From Phytophthora sp. 'mugwort' (taxonomy: Eukaryota; Oomycota; Peronosporomycetes; Peronosporales; Peronosporaceae): 64,000 bases of DNA. The notes beneath the pieces are model-generated. The model saw nothing but the letters and a program-made list of their open reading frames with translations, was not told where the DNA came from and made no database searches. Shown here piece by piece: positions 9,418 through 19,620 of the stretch. Numbering within the stretch: position 1 is the first letter of the stretch; every line of letters starts with the position of its first letter. The translations under genes and the position numbers were made by a program. The DNA is taken from positions 1,079,001 to 1,143,000 of the forward strand of contig JAUCEF010000010.1 of assembly GCA_033558025.1 (NCBI GenBank), written 5' to 3'.

Positions 9418-10890
9418 ATGCGTCTAGAGTCTGCGACTGGAGCCAACAACATGACGCTCTCGGACGTGTTCACTTTCATGGAAACGCTCGACGCCAACGA
9501 TGACGAGTCCGGTTGGGCAGACGTCTCCCTAGGTGACGGCGAAACAATTTCTGTATCATCCGTGGACCAGCTTAGCCACGCCAAATATACTAGCATGCGG
9601 CCAGTAACATCGGTCCACTCGACGAACCCGACATCATCCAGCAAGAGCTCGGCGATGACGAGAAGAGCAGGTTAAGTGTCGCAGTCGACCAAGTTCCAAC
9701 GCAAGAAGCGAAATCAAGTGCTGGCTTTGTGACAGCAAGTACTTGAGCTGACTGCAAGGATCTAACAACTGCAACACACAAGACGTAACCCAACGACCGC
9801 GACGGCAGGACTGCGTGGACCTCAGAAGCCAAAGAGTGTTGTGTCCGTGTGGGAAGACCTCGCTGTTGTGCAATGCCAAGAACGGCAACGAACCGAGAGC
9901 TTAAGACGATGCTGGTGCGCCAACGCAAGCTGGAGCTGTCAGTCTGCAAGCTTCTGGGGCGTAACGATGCGCTGGAGGTTGGTACAGATCTCGGATCAAA
10001 ACTTAACTTTTTAAAGCTCTTGCTAACCTTGACTGTGCACAGGGAATGGAGATACTTTGTCGTCTTCAGCCAGCACCAGAATCTGTCATGGTCACTCCTT
10101 GTCCGCAACTCCAGATCGATCTGAGCGATGCAGTCGTCGCGGAGTTGGAAAGGATTGTGGCAGTACTGTACACGCGCACGAGCTCGCTGTTCCCTTCATT
10201 GCAGTCTCAATCTCCAGTCTCGTTCTCCGCACATGTCAAATATAATGACCCTCTTGGCACTTATATTGAGACGACGACAGCCACGCCCATGCCGTACCGT
10301 TGCATGTAGCTGCTGAGATCTTGTAGGAGGGAACGACACAAAAGTCACAAGACCCGGAGAAGGTTCCTCGCTTTGCAAGCTCCAACACGTAGCCAACTTC
10401 CAAGCTACTTGAATTACCAAGACTCACTTTGCCCGTATTGCTGCATATTGCTGCATACCTATCAGATGCGAGCAAAGAGCTACAACACGGTGGCAAGGAG
10501 TTGCAAGCTGGACTTGTTAAACATTGTGCACATTGACGGGGTCAACTTGTGCGTAGATACATCGAGACAGACCGGATCGTTCTTGCTAGTGCGGCAACGT
10601 GGTTCCTACCCGCTGGGGGGGTATATTTTCGGGATAACGTGTGGAATCGTTACTCGCTCTCTTGTGGATCCGCCGAATGCGTCTGTTGTCCAGGGTTCTT
10701 GCCAGTTTGGCGCGCAATCGTCGACATCCACGACAACGCCGAAGGAGGTTCATGTTGCAGATGAAGCATACGTTTGAGGCGCAGTGGGGTCGAAGCTTCG
10801 CCAACTTCAAGAGACGCAGCAGAGGTTTCTTCTACAGTATCGTTGCTCGCAACTCGGTGTCTGTTAAGGCTTTCTCAACTACTATGTAGT
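9418..10890 (+). pseudogene. M96 'mating-specific'-type family gene (bZIP-like N-terminus), decayed
   Basis: The first frame (9418-9675) is acidic and Ser/Thr-rich (MTLSDVFTFMETLDANDDES). A basic-region/coiled-coil stretch follows, FQRKKRNQVLAL-stop-QQVLELTA, with two in-frame stops (TGA, TAA). After it comes VWEDLAVVQCQERQRTES and, in another frame, NRELKTMLVRQRKLELSVCK. Next is a possible intron (about 9979-10043) and GMEILCRLQPAPESVM, then ELERIVAVLYTRTSSLF. The C-terminal third shows RRYIETDRIVLASA, GGVYFRDNVWN and TRSLVDPPNASVVQG. This layout (bZIP-like helix, second 'WE.LA..Q..ER' helix, START-like C-terminal part with 'RYVE.DRvVIVW') is that of the large oomycete family annotated as M96 mating-specific proteins. 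Many frameshifts and stops make it non-functional. Family assignment is moderate. Confidence 0.5.
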
Positions 10891-10985
10891 AAAGTGGTAG
10901 CACTATATAACTCCTGATTTAGCTGGTGTTTCAGCTCATTTGACAAGATATGGGTAATATTCCATGTACCGGGCAAAAACACTGC

Positions 10986-11801
10986 TCAGAAAAAAATCAA
11001 TTTTGTGTAGACACACTGATCCGCACCACAGCTCTTGAAGCCGTTCCCGAGGAACACCTGATGAATAGTCTTGTTCCAGGCACTTGCAGTTTGCTTCAGT
11101 CCGTAGATGGCCTTGTTCAGCTGGCACCCATACTCCTGAGCGTTCTCGATACCGAATGGTACCTCCACATAGACACGGTCTTTCAACTCGTTGTTGAGGA
11201 ACGCTGTGTCAGCGTCCAACTGTTCCATCCGGTACTCATGAGAGGCGCAAACGGAGAGAACAACTCGAATAGAGTTCATGTTGGCCACCGGAGATTATGT
11301 CTCGAAGAAGTCTACTCCGTACTTCTGCTTGAACCCTTTCGCCACTAAACGTGCCTTGTAGCGTATCACGCGACCATGCTGGTCACGCTTCTTCGCAAAT
11401 AACCATCTGCACCCAATGATACGGTTGACCGTTCCTCGTGGAACCAATGTCCAGGTACCGATCCGCTCGTGTGAGAGCAGCTCAGCGCCCATGGCTTCGC
11501 GCCATTGCGCGGCGTCGTCACTAGGCATTGCCTGAGTATGCGTCATCGGTATGTCCACAACGTCACCCATGCTTGCCGCGTACGCGAGAACAGCTTCCGC
11601 GGTAAGACCGTCCTCACCGATCCTGTCACGCTTCGGAGAGGGTGGTCCATCACTTCCTTCCGACTTCAGTCCTTCCTCAGCATCTGTTCCATCTTCAAGA
11701 AGGAACGCTGGTTCACGCGCACGTTTCGATCGGTCCGCCGGGGGATGGAACACCACTCGACCATCTTCGAACACGGTCGGCTGTGCACGGTACGGTGCCA
11801 A
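10986..11801 (-). pseudogene. Copia reverse transcriptase, N-terminal half
   Basis: The RVT_2 start is clear: WREAMGAELLSHERIGTWTL, CRWLFAKKRDQHGRVIRYK and RLVAKGFKQKYGVDFFET (stop at 11295). In a second piece come VVLSVCASHEYRMEQLDADT, AFLNNELKDRVYVEVPFGI and KAIYGLKQTASAWN. The YVDD box should come soon after the last residues but the element is cut at 10986. Confidence 0.85.
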
Positions 11802-11903
11802 ATCGAGTCCAGTAGGAGCAGATCATTCTTCCGGCGTCAGCAGAGGTGTGTACTTTCCTGCTCTGGTTGCGCTCTCTCCATGTTCACGTCCGGCGCGTCG
11901 TTC

Positions 11904-12930
11904 TCAACGCCTTCCATAGGTTCCTCCTCGCGTGTTGGCGTTCCACCGGCGCAAGCGTGACTGCATCGTCAGCGTCCTTGCTAACATGGATGACTGTTCC
12001 ATTCTGAGCCGGTTGAGCTCATAGATACCATCCACCTCACGCTCGTCCAGTCTCACAGAGCGTGTCACCTTGACCTTGGAAGCGTTCAAGTCAAACACGC
12101 GGTACCCTTTTAGCAGCATGCATCTGAAACCTTGGGTTCCAGCTTCGTCCTCTTCGCCTTGTCGATGTGAGCGTACATATGGGACCCAAAGACGCGTAGG
12201 TCATCCAGCGTAGGCTTTACCTTGAAACCTAGCTCATACGGTGTCACAGTTGTGTGCTACGAGTTCGTGGTAAAGTTAATGATGTACACCGAAGTACTCA
12301 CTGCTTCAGATCACCATTCCGTTAGGACTCTCTTGTAGTTGATCATACTCCGAGCCTTTTCCATGATGGTACGGTTCATCCGTGCTGCCACTCCGTTCTG
12401 CTGAGGGCTATACGGTACGGTCCGCTGGAGCATAATATCGTTCATGGTACAGATCCGCGCCACCTCCTTATTCACAAATTCCGCTCCATTGTCCGACTGG
12501 AGGCACGTAATGCGTTCCCCCCATGGCTTCTCGTGGAATCTCATGAATTCGTTCGGTTGGCGGCCACCTCTCTTTTCTTCTTCAAAAAGTAGGTCACCAC
12601 GTATCGCGAGTAGTCGTCCACAAATGTCAGGACGTACTTGGTACCACCCTTCGATGGTGTACTCATTGGTCCCATCACATCCGTGTGGACAATCTCCTGA
12701 ACGCGCGAAGTCTTCGATCTGGAACGGCTCGAGAACGCTGCCACCGTCTGCTTCCCCTTCATGCATCCGCCACACAAAGTCTGGAACGCTTGCCCCACAG
12801 CCGGAATACCTTTCGTGGCACGCTGTGTCTTGGTTAATGCGTCCTTGCTTGGGTGCCTCATGCGAACGTGCCGAAGGCTAGCCCCAGCGTACTGGACGAA
12901 CCGTGCTTCTTCCTGGTCGCAGTCCATCAC
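11904..12930 (-). pseudogene. Copia integrase, fragmented
   Basis: Integrase blocks appear in order on the minus strand: FQTLCGGCMKGKQTVAAF (HHCC end), VLTFVDDYSRYVVTYFLKKK, then LQSDNGAEFVNKEVARIC and YSPQQNGVAARMNRTIMEK. The C-terminal part is TPYELGFKVKPTLDDLRVF and HMYAHIDKAKRTKLEPK, then KGYRVFDLNASKVKVTRSV. The D-D and the final E region (QQNGVAARMNRT) can be recognised. Frameshifts near 12590, 12310 and 12120 break the frame. Confidence 0.8.
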
Positions 12931-12999
12931 GTACGCCTTGCCGACCTTCTTGCCCAGCGCGATCGCGCAAACGTCACCCCAAATGATACATAATGAACG

Positions 13000-13542
13000 C
13001 TAAAACTCCACATTCAGGCCACGTTCTGTCAGCTTCCCCATCGACAACAGCCGTCTGTCGACACCCGAGATGTGGAGAACTTCCACCATCTTGATACGCT
13101 TCCGATCTAGACCGAGCAAGCGTACCGTTCTTCCACCAGCCACATTTAGCTTCTTACCATCCGCAATCGTGACCTCGATGCAAGCGGACACGTCTTCGAC
13201 TCGAGCAAATCGGTGCGGGGTCAATTGGTCGGTCGCACCACTGTCGATCAACCACCCGTCGAGTCGTTCCGGGGTCAATTGGTCGGTCGCACCACTGTCG
13301 ATCAACCACCCTTCGAGTCGTTCCGTACCCACGGCAAATACCGCGTCGTCATCACCGGCAGCGTTCCGTACAGGACAGTCCCGATTCATGTACCCGAGTT
13401 GATTGCACTTGAAGCACTTGCCTTTAAAGCCACCAGCGTTCTTCGTCGGACCGTTCCACATGCGACCGTTGCCCTTACCACCCTTGAACCGTCCGGCGTT
13501 CACCTTGAACGCGCGTTCCGTGGCCGTGTCTTTCTTCTCCAA
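13000..13542 (-). pseudogene. Copia zinc knuckle and aspartic protease
   Basis: A CCHC-type knuckle CFKCNQLGYMNRDCP is visible; the spacing fits C-x2-C-x4-N/H-x4-C with Asn in place of the usual His. It is followed by GWLIDSGATDQLTP, the retropepsin active site D-S-G-A. This active-site segment occurs twice in tandem because of a 54-bp duplication (13217-13324). The protease continues ITVADGKKLNVAGGRTVRL and ends in GKLTERGLNVEF with a stop at 13000. Confidence 0.8.
13217..13324. repeat. 54-bp tandem duplication of the Copia protease active site
   Basis: 13217-13270 and 13271-13324 are identical except for one base (CCCGTCG versus CCCTTCG). The duplication is in frame (18 codons) and doubles the segment ERL(E/D)GWLIDSGATDQLTP. 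Confidence 0.95.
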
Positions 13543-14113
13543 TCGTCAGTACTCCCTCTGGAGCTTCTCCATGACCTCGACCAACGTGATGCACTTGGCC
13601 GATTATGGACGAGACCAGCTCGTATTCGACCGGGAGGCTGCTCAGCAGTACCACGGTCTCTTCCATAGTCTGCAGACCGACGACAAGCTCATCACAAGCG
13701 TCCAGATGCTTCGCCATGGTCGCCTCGTCCTCCATCTTGAACTCATGGAGACGACGTGTCGTCGTGACACGGTTGTGGAGCGTGGTACGGTTGTAGAACT
13801 CCCGAACCGTTATACATGCTTGTGCGGCACGTGTTGCGGAACGGATCTTCGTCTGGTGTTGGAGTTCCACACCCTGCGCGATGATACCCAGCGCCTTCGC
13901 GTCGTTCACGAGCCATGCCTCCGTGACCTCACTATCCGCCCTGACGTCCTCCACATGCGCGAGCTGCCCCTTCCGGGCCAGCGTCATGCGCATATTATAC
14001 TCCCAGTGGAAGTAGTTTCCACTTCCGAAGAGGATTCAGCGCGATTGGTCGTCATCTTGAACGTTCCGGCGAGGCGTTCTGGTCTGTGCAGCGTACCTAG
14101 CTGCGGCCGCTAA
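13475..14113 (-). pseudogene. Copia gag (UBN2-like) part
   Basis: Reading from about 14113 gives MTTNRAESSS, then, after a shift near 14000, the gag body MRMTLARKGQLAHVED. It continues AWLVNDAKALGIIAQGV, TLHNRVTTTRRLHEFKM and VVLLSSLPVEYELVSSII. These are typical Copia gag blocks ('a..l.nd..Al..I', 'LP.ey'). The frame breaks again near 13560, before the zinc-knuckle region. Confidence 0.7.
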
Positions 14114-14400
14114 ACTGTTGATACGGTGCTTGAGTAGTAGGAGGTAAATGCCGAAGTGAGTAGATTAAAATGCTTAATCCTGTTCCTTTACTGTCTACTC
14201 CCTGTTGTCCCTTTGAACCACCAAAATGGCTCTCTTGGTCATCGTCCAATCCGAGCGCGGTTAGGGATGAACCGTGTCCGCGGTTCACATACGTGAGTGA
14301 ACCGTGCAACGGCGTGACCGATGTAAGAGTGCATGTGTGGGTGTCTACTGTGCTATTGCTTGTAGTCTGGATACCATAACGCGGACCAGGAAAACTGACA
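14114..14400 (-). mobile_element. probable Copia leader / 5' LTR remnant
   Basis: It lies immediately 5' (minus strand) of gag and lacks coding motifs. The position is where the LTR and primer-binding site should be. Because the element's other LTR is deleted, the LTR cannot be verified by self-comparison. A long open frame running through it on the minus strand has no recognisable domain. Confidence 0.3.
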
Positions 14401-14599
14401 AAATCCAGAAATGCCTGAAAGAGGTGGATATACAAGAAAAAGTTGCTGCTGAGGAGGCGGAAGCCGCTGCGGAGGCGGCAAAGGTTGGCTAGGCAGCAGT
14501 AGCTGCGGAGGTGGCAGCACGGCAGAAGCTGAGAAAGAGGAAGAAGCTGAGAAGGAGAATGATGATGAAAGTCGGCGTGGTGATCGGAGTTGAGAGGGT

Positions 14600-15115
14600 A
14601 GCGGTTTGTCAAGAAAGAGAACATCGTCGGAGAGCTCAGACCGGCTAAATTACGTACCTGAGTTGAAAAAGCATCACGCGTCCTGGTATAGCTTTTACGA
14701 GTATTTGAAAATATACACGAACTACAAAAGACGGTGCCAGGGATCACTGAACGAGCGGCTGAAAAAGCGAAATGTATAGCTTAACAAGCCGCCTTCGGAG
14801 GTACCGCTCGCGCCCAAAGCGATGGACCCCTATTAGCGACTCTACATTTGAAATCATGGCTGGAAAGTGCGGTCGTGCTCGACTGGATGCCGGTCTGTCC
14901 AGCGGGTCAACTGTACTGGCTGCAACTCTCGGTTTCTCGCCCAAGTCTAGGAGCGTACGTCTTGAAAATATTCCGCTCGTATCCGAGAATCCGGCTGGTC
15001 CCAAATGATTCTCCAATACATGCAACGTGGAGCTACTTGTGGGAGTCAAAGCAAAGCAAGCAGGACCTACGCCTGCATCCGACAACTCTATCCACTGCGT
15101 GAAGATATATGACAT
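14600..15115 (+). pseudogene. MULE-type transposase N-terminal fragment
   Basis: In shifting frames the plus strand reads SSDRLNYVPELKKHHASWY, SFYEYLKIYTNYKRRC, then VPLAPKAMDPY-stop-RLYI-stop-NHGWKVR and RVNCTGCNSRFLAQV. The 'DP..R.YIC.HGWK.R' plus 'TGC..RF..Q' blocks look like the N-terminal zinc-binding region seen in oomycete MULE/SWIM transposases. Stops sit at conserved positions. Only this fragment is present, between the Copia leader and the Gypsy pol. Moderate-to-low certainty. Confidence 0.4.
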
Positions 15116-15273
15116 TTACCATCTTGTGACTCGCATCAAATCAGCGAGTTCGTGTAGAGCGTTAACATCGTACATGCCACGCGTTGACCAATCTATGCGT
15201 TCGATTACGTAGGTGAGGGACTTTCAGATGAGGATCAAGTGGCGGAACTTCTCGTCAAATTCAATCTACAAGC

Positions 15274-17260
15274 ATGGCGTTGTGCAGCGTCTTGGATCGG
15301 GTGGACAGATACTACCAGATCCTAATGCGCGAGAGCGACATCCAGCTCACCGCAGTGAGCACTTCGAGCGGAGTGCTCTGGGAGTGGCTTGTGATACCCC
15401 TGGGCCTGTCTAAGGCCCCGGCGACCTTCAATCGCCTGGTCACGCAGTTGTTTAGACTACTGCGTGCGTACGCACAGTCGTACTTCGACGACATCTTCGT
15501 CCATATCCGTGCCGAGGGAGGCAAGACGGCTATGGAGGTGCATTCGGAGCACCTCCGTCGAGTGTTAGAGGTCATGAAAACGAACAATTTCCATGCCAAC
15601 ATCGACAAGTGCGTAATCGCGGCGCGAGAGATCAAATATATTCGTTGCTTCGTCAGCAATGTCGGCCTTCGAGCCGACCCGAAGAAGGTCAATGCTATTT
15701 CGGGTTGGCCAACGCCAAGGTCCCAGAAGGACCTGATGAAGTAGCTGGGTTTGGCCAACTACCTCCACAAGTACAGCGAAGGGTACGCGGGTCTGGCACC
15801 CTTGTCGGATCTTCTCAAGAAGGATACCGACTGGCACTGGGGCGTGAGCACCAGGAACCCTTTGACAATATCAAGGCAAGCCTTCAGAAGGCGCCTGCCC
15901 TGGCACTGCCAGACGAGACGAGGCGGTTCAGTGTCGTCTGCGATGCATTGCTGCAGAACAATGCTGCAGGACGTGAACAAGTGATCTCGTTTCAGTCCAG
16001 GCAGCCCAAGGTTGCCGAACGGAACTACCCCGTTCACGACAAGGAGCTGATTACCATGAAGTATGCCCTTGTCAAGTTCCGGGTGCACCCTCCTGGGCTC
16101 CCAGCCCTTTGTGATTTACACGCATCCTTGCGGACGGCGACGAATCCCCCCCCCAAAAAAACAAAATAATAATAATAATAATCATTTCCCCCAAAAGATG
16201 GCGAGGTGGCTGTCCTTCTTCGCGGAATACAACTTCAGCTTCGAGTACAAGCCTGGCAAGCTCAACGTGCTTGCCTACGTTACCACGCAGGCCGTACTAC
16301 GAGCTGGCGCACGCCAGTCGTGCCACAACCGATCTATACGACCGATACGCATGGCGTATAAGTGCGACGAAGCTCTGGCACCTCTGATACTATCCTGGCT
16401 GTTGGAAAGGAAAGCCAAGGCCGAGTGGCTCACGCCACGCCAGAGAGCCCGGTTTCTTCGATATGAGTTGCACAATGGCCTGCTATGCTACCGAGTATAG
16501 CCCTGTGAACCCCACGGGTAGCATACCAAACGCCGAGGATCCAAGTTTAATATCCTTCGGGAGGCGCATGATGCGCCGTCCAGCGGTCATGTGGCCTCGA
16601 GAACCAATCGGTCTCTGAGTATTTTTTTGGTGGACCACTATGTATGAGTGGGTCGCGCAGGACGTGAAGGCATGTGAAACATGTCAGCGGGTGAAACCCG
16701 CGTGGCACGCCTCGGCTCCTTTGCAGAGCCCCCATTCCAGCGCACTGCTGGAACTCGGTGAGTCTGGACGTCATCATGGACTTCCAGCCAACACGGAAAC
16801 ACCGGCTGGTGTTCGTGTGCCGTCTAAGTAAGATGGTGCGTCTTGCTCCGGTCAAAGACACAGTGGCCGGGGAACAGGCTGCAAAGCTGTTCCTAGATGA
16901 CGTTTCCGCTATCATGGTCTGCCGGAGACATATGTCTCAGACCGGGACCCGCGGTTTACCGCTGCGTTCTGGCGAATGTTGTTTCAACTACTTGGAACGA
17001 GGCTGCACATGCCCACTGCCGATTATTCTTGAACGGATTGAACGGATGGGAAGACGGAGAGTGTCAACCGAGTGCTTTAGGACGTTCCGCGCAGGGTTTG
17101 TGCGGAGTCTCCTCGCACATGGCCAGAACGCCTGCCAGTAGTTGAGTTTTCTTCGCTCTCAACAACGCGGTTCACGCCTCGACCGGATGTACATTCTAGC
17201 TGAATGGCTTACGCCATCCACGGGTGCCGCTCACTTTGCAAGGCAGCCCCCCCCCCTGTC
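15274..17260 (+). pseudogene. Gypsy (Ty3) pol: RT, RNase H and integrase, degenerate
   Basis: RT begins LDRVDRYYQILMRESDIQLT and passes PLGLSKAPATFNRLVTQLF and the catalytic box YFDDIFVH (15481 on). It continues LRADPKKVNAISGWPTP, has an in-frame TAG at 15742, then LGLANYLHKYSEGYAGLAPL. After a frameshift comes RNase H (FSVVCDALLQNNAAGREQVI, RNYPVHDKELITMKYALVKF). A low-complexity tract at 16146-16195 replaces a few residues before ARWLSFFAEYNFSFEYKPGK. The integrase region is broken (VAQDVKACETCQRVKP, RLSKMVRLAPVKDTVAGEQA, LNNAVHASTGCTF) and ends around 17250. Gag, protease and 5' LTR are absent. Confidence 0.8.
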
Positions 17261-17299
17261 TTCTTCTAAGTGGCAGAGTGACTCGAAAAAAAAGGACTG

Positions 17300-19620
17300 T
17301 CTGCCCGGGTCTCGGAGATGAGACCGGTTTCCTAGCTAAACCTTACGCTCTTCGCTTGTCGATCCTCAGCACTAATCTGGGTAATGTCGACTGTAGCCGT
17401 TCTTCGGTCGTTCCAAGACCGCAGCTTCTTGTACACCGTGGCCGCCTCGCGATCACATTAGGCGGTGACCCAATTCACCGTCTCCTGTAACCTGGTCTCG
17501 TCTTCCGTTCCGAACGAGTTTTGGAGGCTTTCCCGCAGCCACTCCTTCTCATTCATAGTCATCTTGCGCTTGTCACGGAGCGGAGGCACCGCCACAAAGG
17601 CACCTTGCCCCTCGCAGCTGTTCCATAGCTCTTGGTGCACAAAGCCACGGATCACAGAACGACCCCTGAAGGGAACCGCTCTGATCCTCCAATAGTCTTG
17701 ATCTAGCGGTACGAGATTCGTCACGACGATGTTTCCAGCAAAACCCTCCCATGTCCTCTTCTTGATTTCTTTCACCACAGCAGATATGCCGTTTCCGGCT
17801 TCCATCGCTGACCCGTTCCCCCCCCGTTCCGTTGCACAGCTCTGAGTTAGGAAGTCCCGCGTCTCAATAACCCCTTCGCTTGGTTCCGAGTGACTTAGTG
17901 CGGACCTTGGGCTTACCCATCTGGTCGGTGCCACCTGGTACCGCCACTCTTAAGCCTTGGCCGCCGGACTAGATTTCGGCGGGGATCGAGTTATATCCGG
18001 TAAGGACTGCCGCACTCAGCAAGGTGCAGCTTCTGCTGCCATCACTTCTAGGGAATCGCTTAATACGTCGGCGGCTCCCAACAATTCACCGGATGCTCCT
18101 GCATCCCGGCGACCCTTTGGACACCCCAGTTCCTGGCAGAAGTTGGCAGAGGTGGGAACATGACTCACCAAAGCTGCGCCAAAACTGCGCGTCGGCTGGT
18201 CCCGATGGCTTTGATTCACTAATCGATCCATGGTCCATGTTCCTCGAGCCAGGGCATGCCCAGGATCAAGTCATACTTGTCCAGTTCTAGGACAGTAAAC
18301 TGTTCCATGTTGTCGAAGGCCTCGAGCTTCACAGCTAGATCCACATGGATCTTGGAATGGTAATCACCGTTCCGTCGGCCAGTTGTACCGACACTGTTCC
18401 GTTGCCTTTGCTTTCTCGTAAAGCCTCCGCCACAACTTGTTGCTGTTCTCGCAACAGTCTGGCGGCGTGCGAATTTCTTCGACGTCGTGGAGTCTATCAA
18501 GACGCGAAAGGGATGGGTATATTCCCCTACACTTACGTGTACTACTAGCAGCCCGACGCTGCCCATCTTCGATTCGAGAGTGCGCAGACGCTCAGGGGCT
18601 AAGTCTCCATGGTGCGCACCACCCACGCACCGCTCATGAAGACTTTGACCTTGCCCAGTAGGGCGCGCCCTTAGGTGTGTCTTACGTTTTCCTGCCCTTG
18701 TGGCGCGGCCTTTACCAGTGACCCCTGAGCGCTATGGGCTTGGGAGGGAAACGTTTTCGCTGTTCACCCGCAGGACAGGCACGTGCCACGCGCCCTAGCT
18801 TATCACAGCTATATCGAATATCATCCTGCTCGATGAGCCCAGGTTTCATGGGAACTGGCCCGCTAGGGCCCTCGCGACTTGGTGTTGTTGCCCATGGCCA
18901 TATTCCCGTTAGTATGCGCGCTTGGTGGTGACTGTGCTCTTTTTGGAGGGCGACTTGGATCGCCTCCTCCAGAGTGTTGGCCTGTATCCGAAATAGCTGG
19001 GCGCCACTGGGCCTACTCTTAGGCCATCCATGAACACCCTCACCTTGATGTGCTCATGGAGTGGGGTTCCCCAGGAGGGCTAGGGCTAAATCCCGCATCT
19101 CCTGGATGTACTCGTGCAGCTCACACTTCCATATTTACATGACAGGAAGCGTGACCGTTGGCGCTACTCGTACTTCGCCGGGAGGAACGCGGCTCTAAGC
19201 TGTTCACACAGCTGAGCCCAGGATGCGAAGCATCCAGGCGTTGTCGCTTCCTTCATACAGGGTTAGCTTTTAGCACGACCTCTAAGGTTGGAGAGGGCGA
19301 AAGTCACTCGAAGCGATGGGAGCCGCATTTATTGCAAGCTCTACTTCTCGCATCCAAAAAATAGTGAAGGGTTTCACCTTCCATCCCCTCGTACATGTTT
19401 ACCTTCAGTCTCGACGGCTTGAAGTAGACCGGTTTCGCTTCTGCGGCGAGAATCTGCAGGTTGCTCCGAACGTGTTCGATGAGCCCCCGCTCGTACAGGT
19501 CGAACGCGTTCACGCGCACGACCTTCTCAGCTTGCATGGACGACGCCAAGCTGTGCAAGGGTATCCATGCCAAAGATGCCAGCCATCTTGCGAATCAAAC
19601 TGTGAGTCGTTCAGATAAGG
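17300..19620 (-). pseudogene. Gypsy gag and protease, opposite strand, degenerate
   Basis: On the minus strand from 19620: a gag start with KPVYFKPSRLKVNMYEGMEG; further gag, QLFRIQANTLEEAIQVALQ; and a damaged zinc knuckle YSCDKLGRVARACPAGE. The retropepsin-like protease follows (18626-18219), with FRVLIDSTTSKKFA where the active-site D-S-G/T is expected, and LDKYDLILGMPWLEEHGPWI. A downstream polyprotein piece occupies 17934-17458. The zinc knuckle has lost a cysteine. The fragment ends close to where the plus-strand Gypsy pol ends, so two partial Gypsy copies meet tail to tail at about 17.25 kb. Confidence 0.6.

Larger units (their letters stand above)
10986..14113 (-). mobile_element. Copia (Ty1) retrotransposon, 3'-truncated and degenerate
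   Basis: On the minus strand the order from 14113 downwards is gag, protease, integrase, reverse transcriptase, the Copia order. Only the N-terminal part of RT remains: the sequence stops at 10986 after GADQCVYTKL, before the YVDD catalytic box. RNase H and the 3' LTR are missing. Several frameshifts separate the blocks. The breakpoint lies about 95 bp from the end of the M96-like pseudogene. Confidence 0.85.

Noticed and set aside
14097..14747. 216-codon minus-strand frame upstream of the Copia gag
   Set aside because: Ser/Thr/Leu-rich with no motif, runs across the presumed LTR and the plus-strand MULE fragment; most likely chance.
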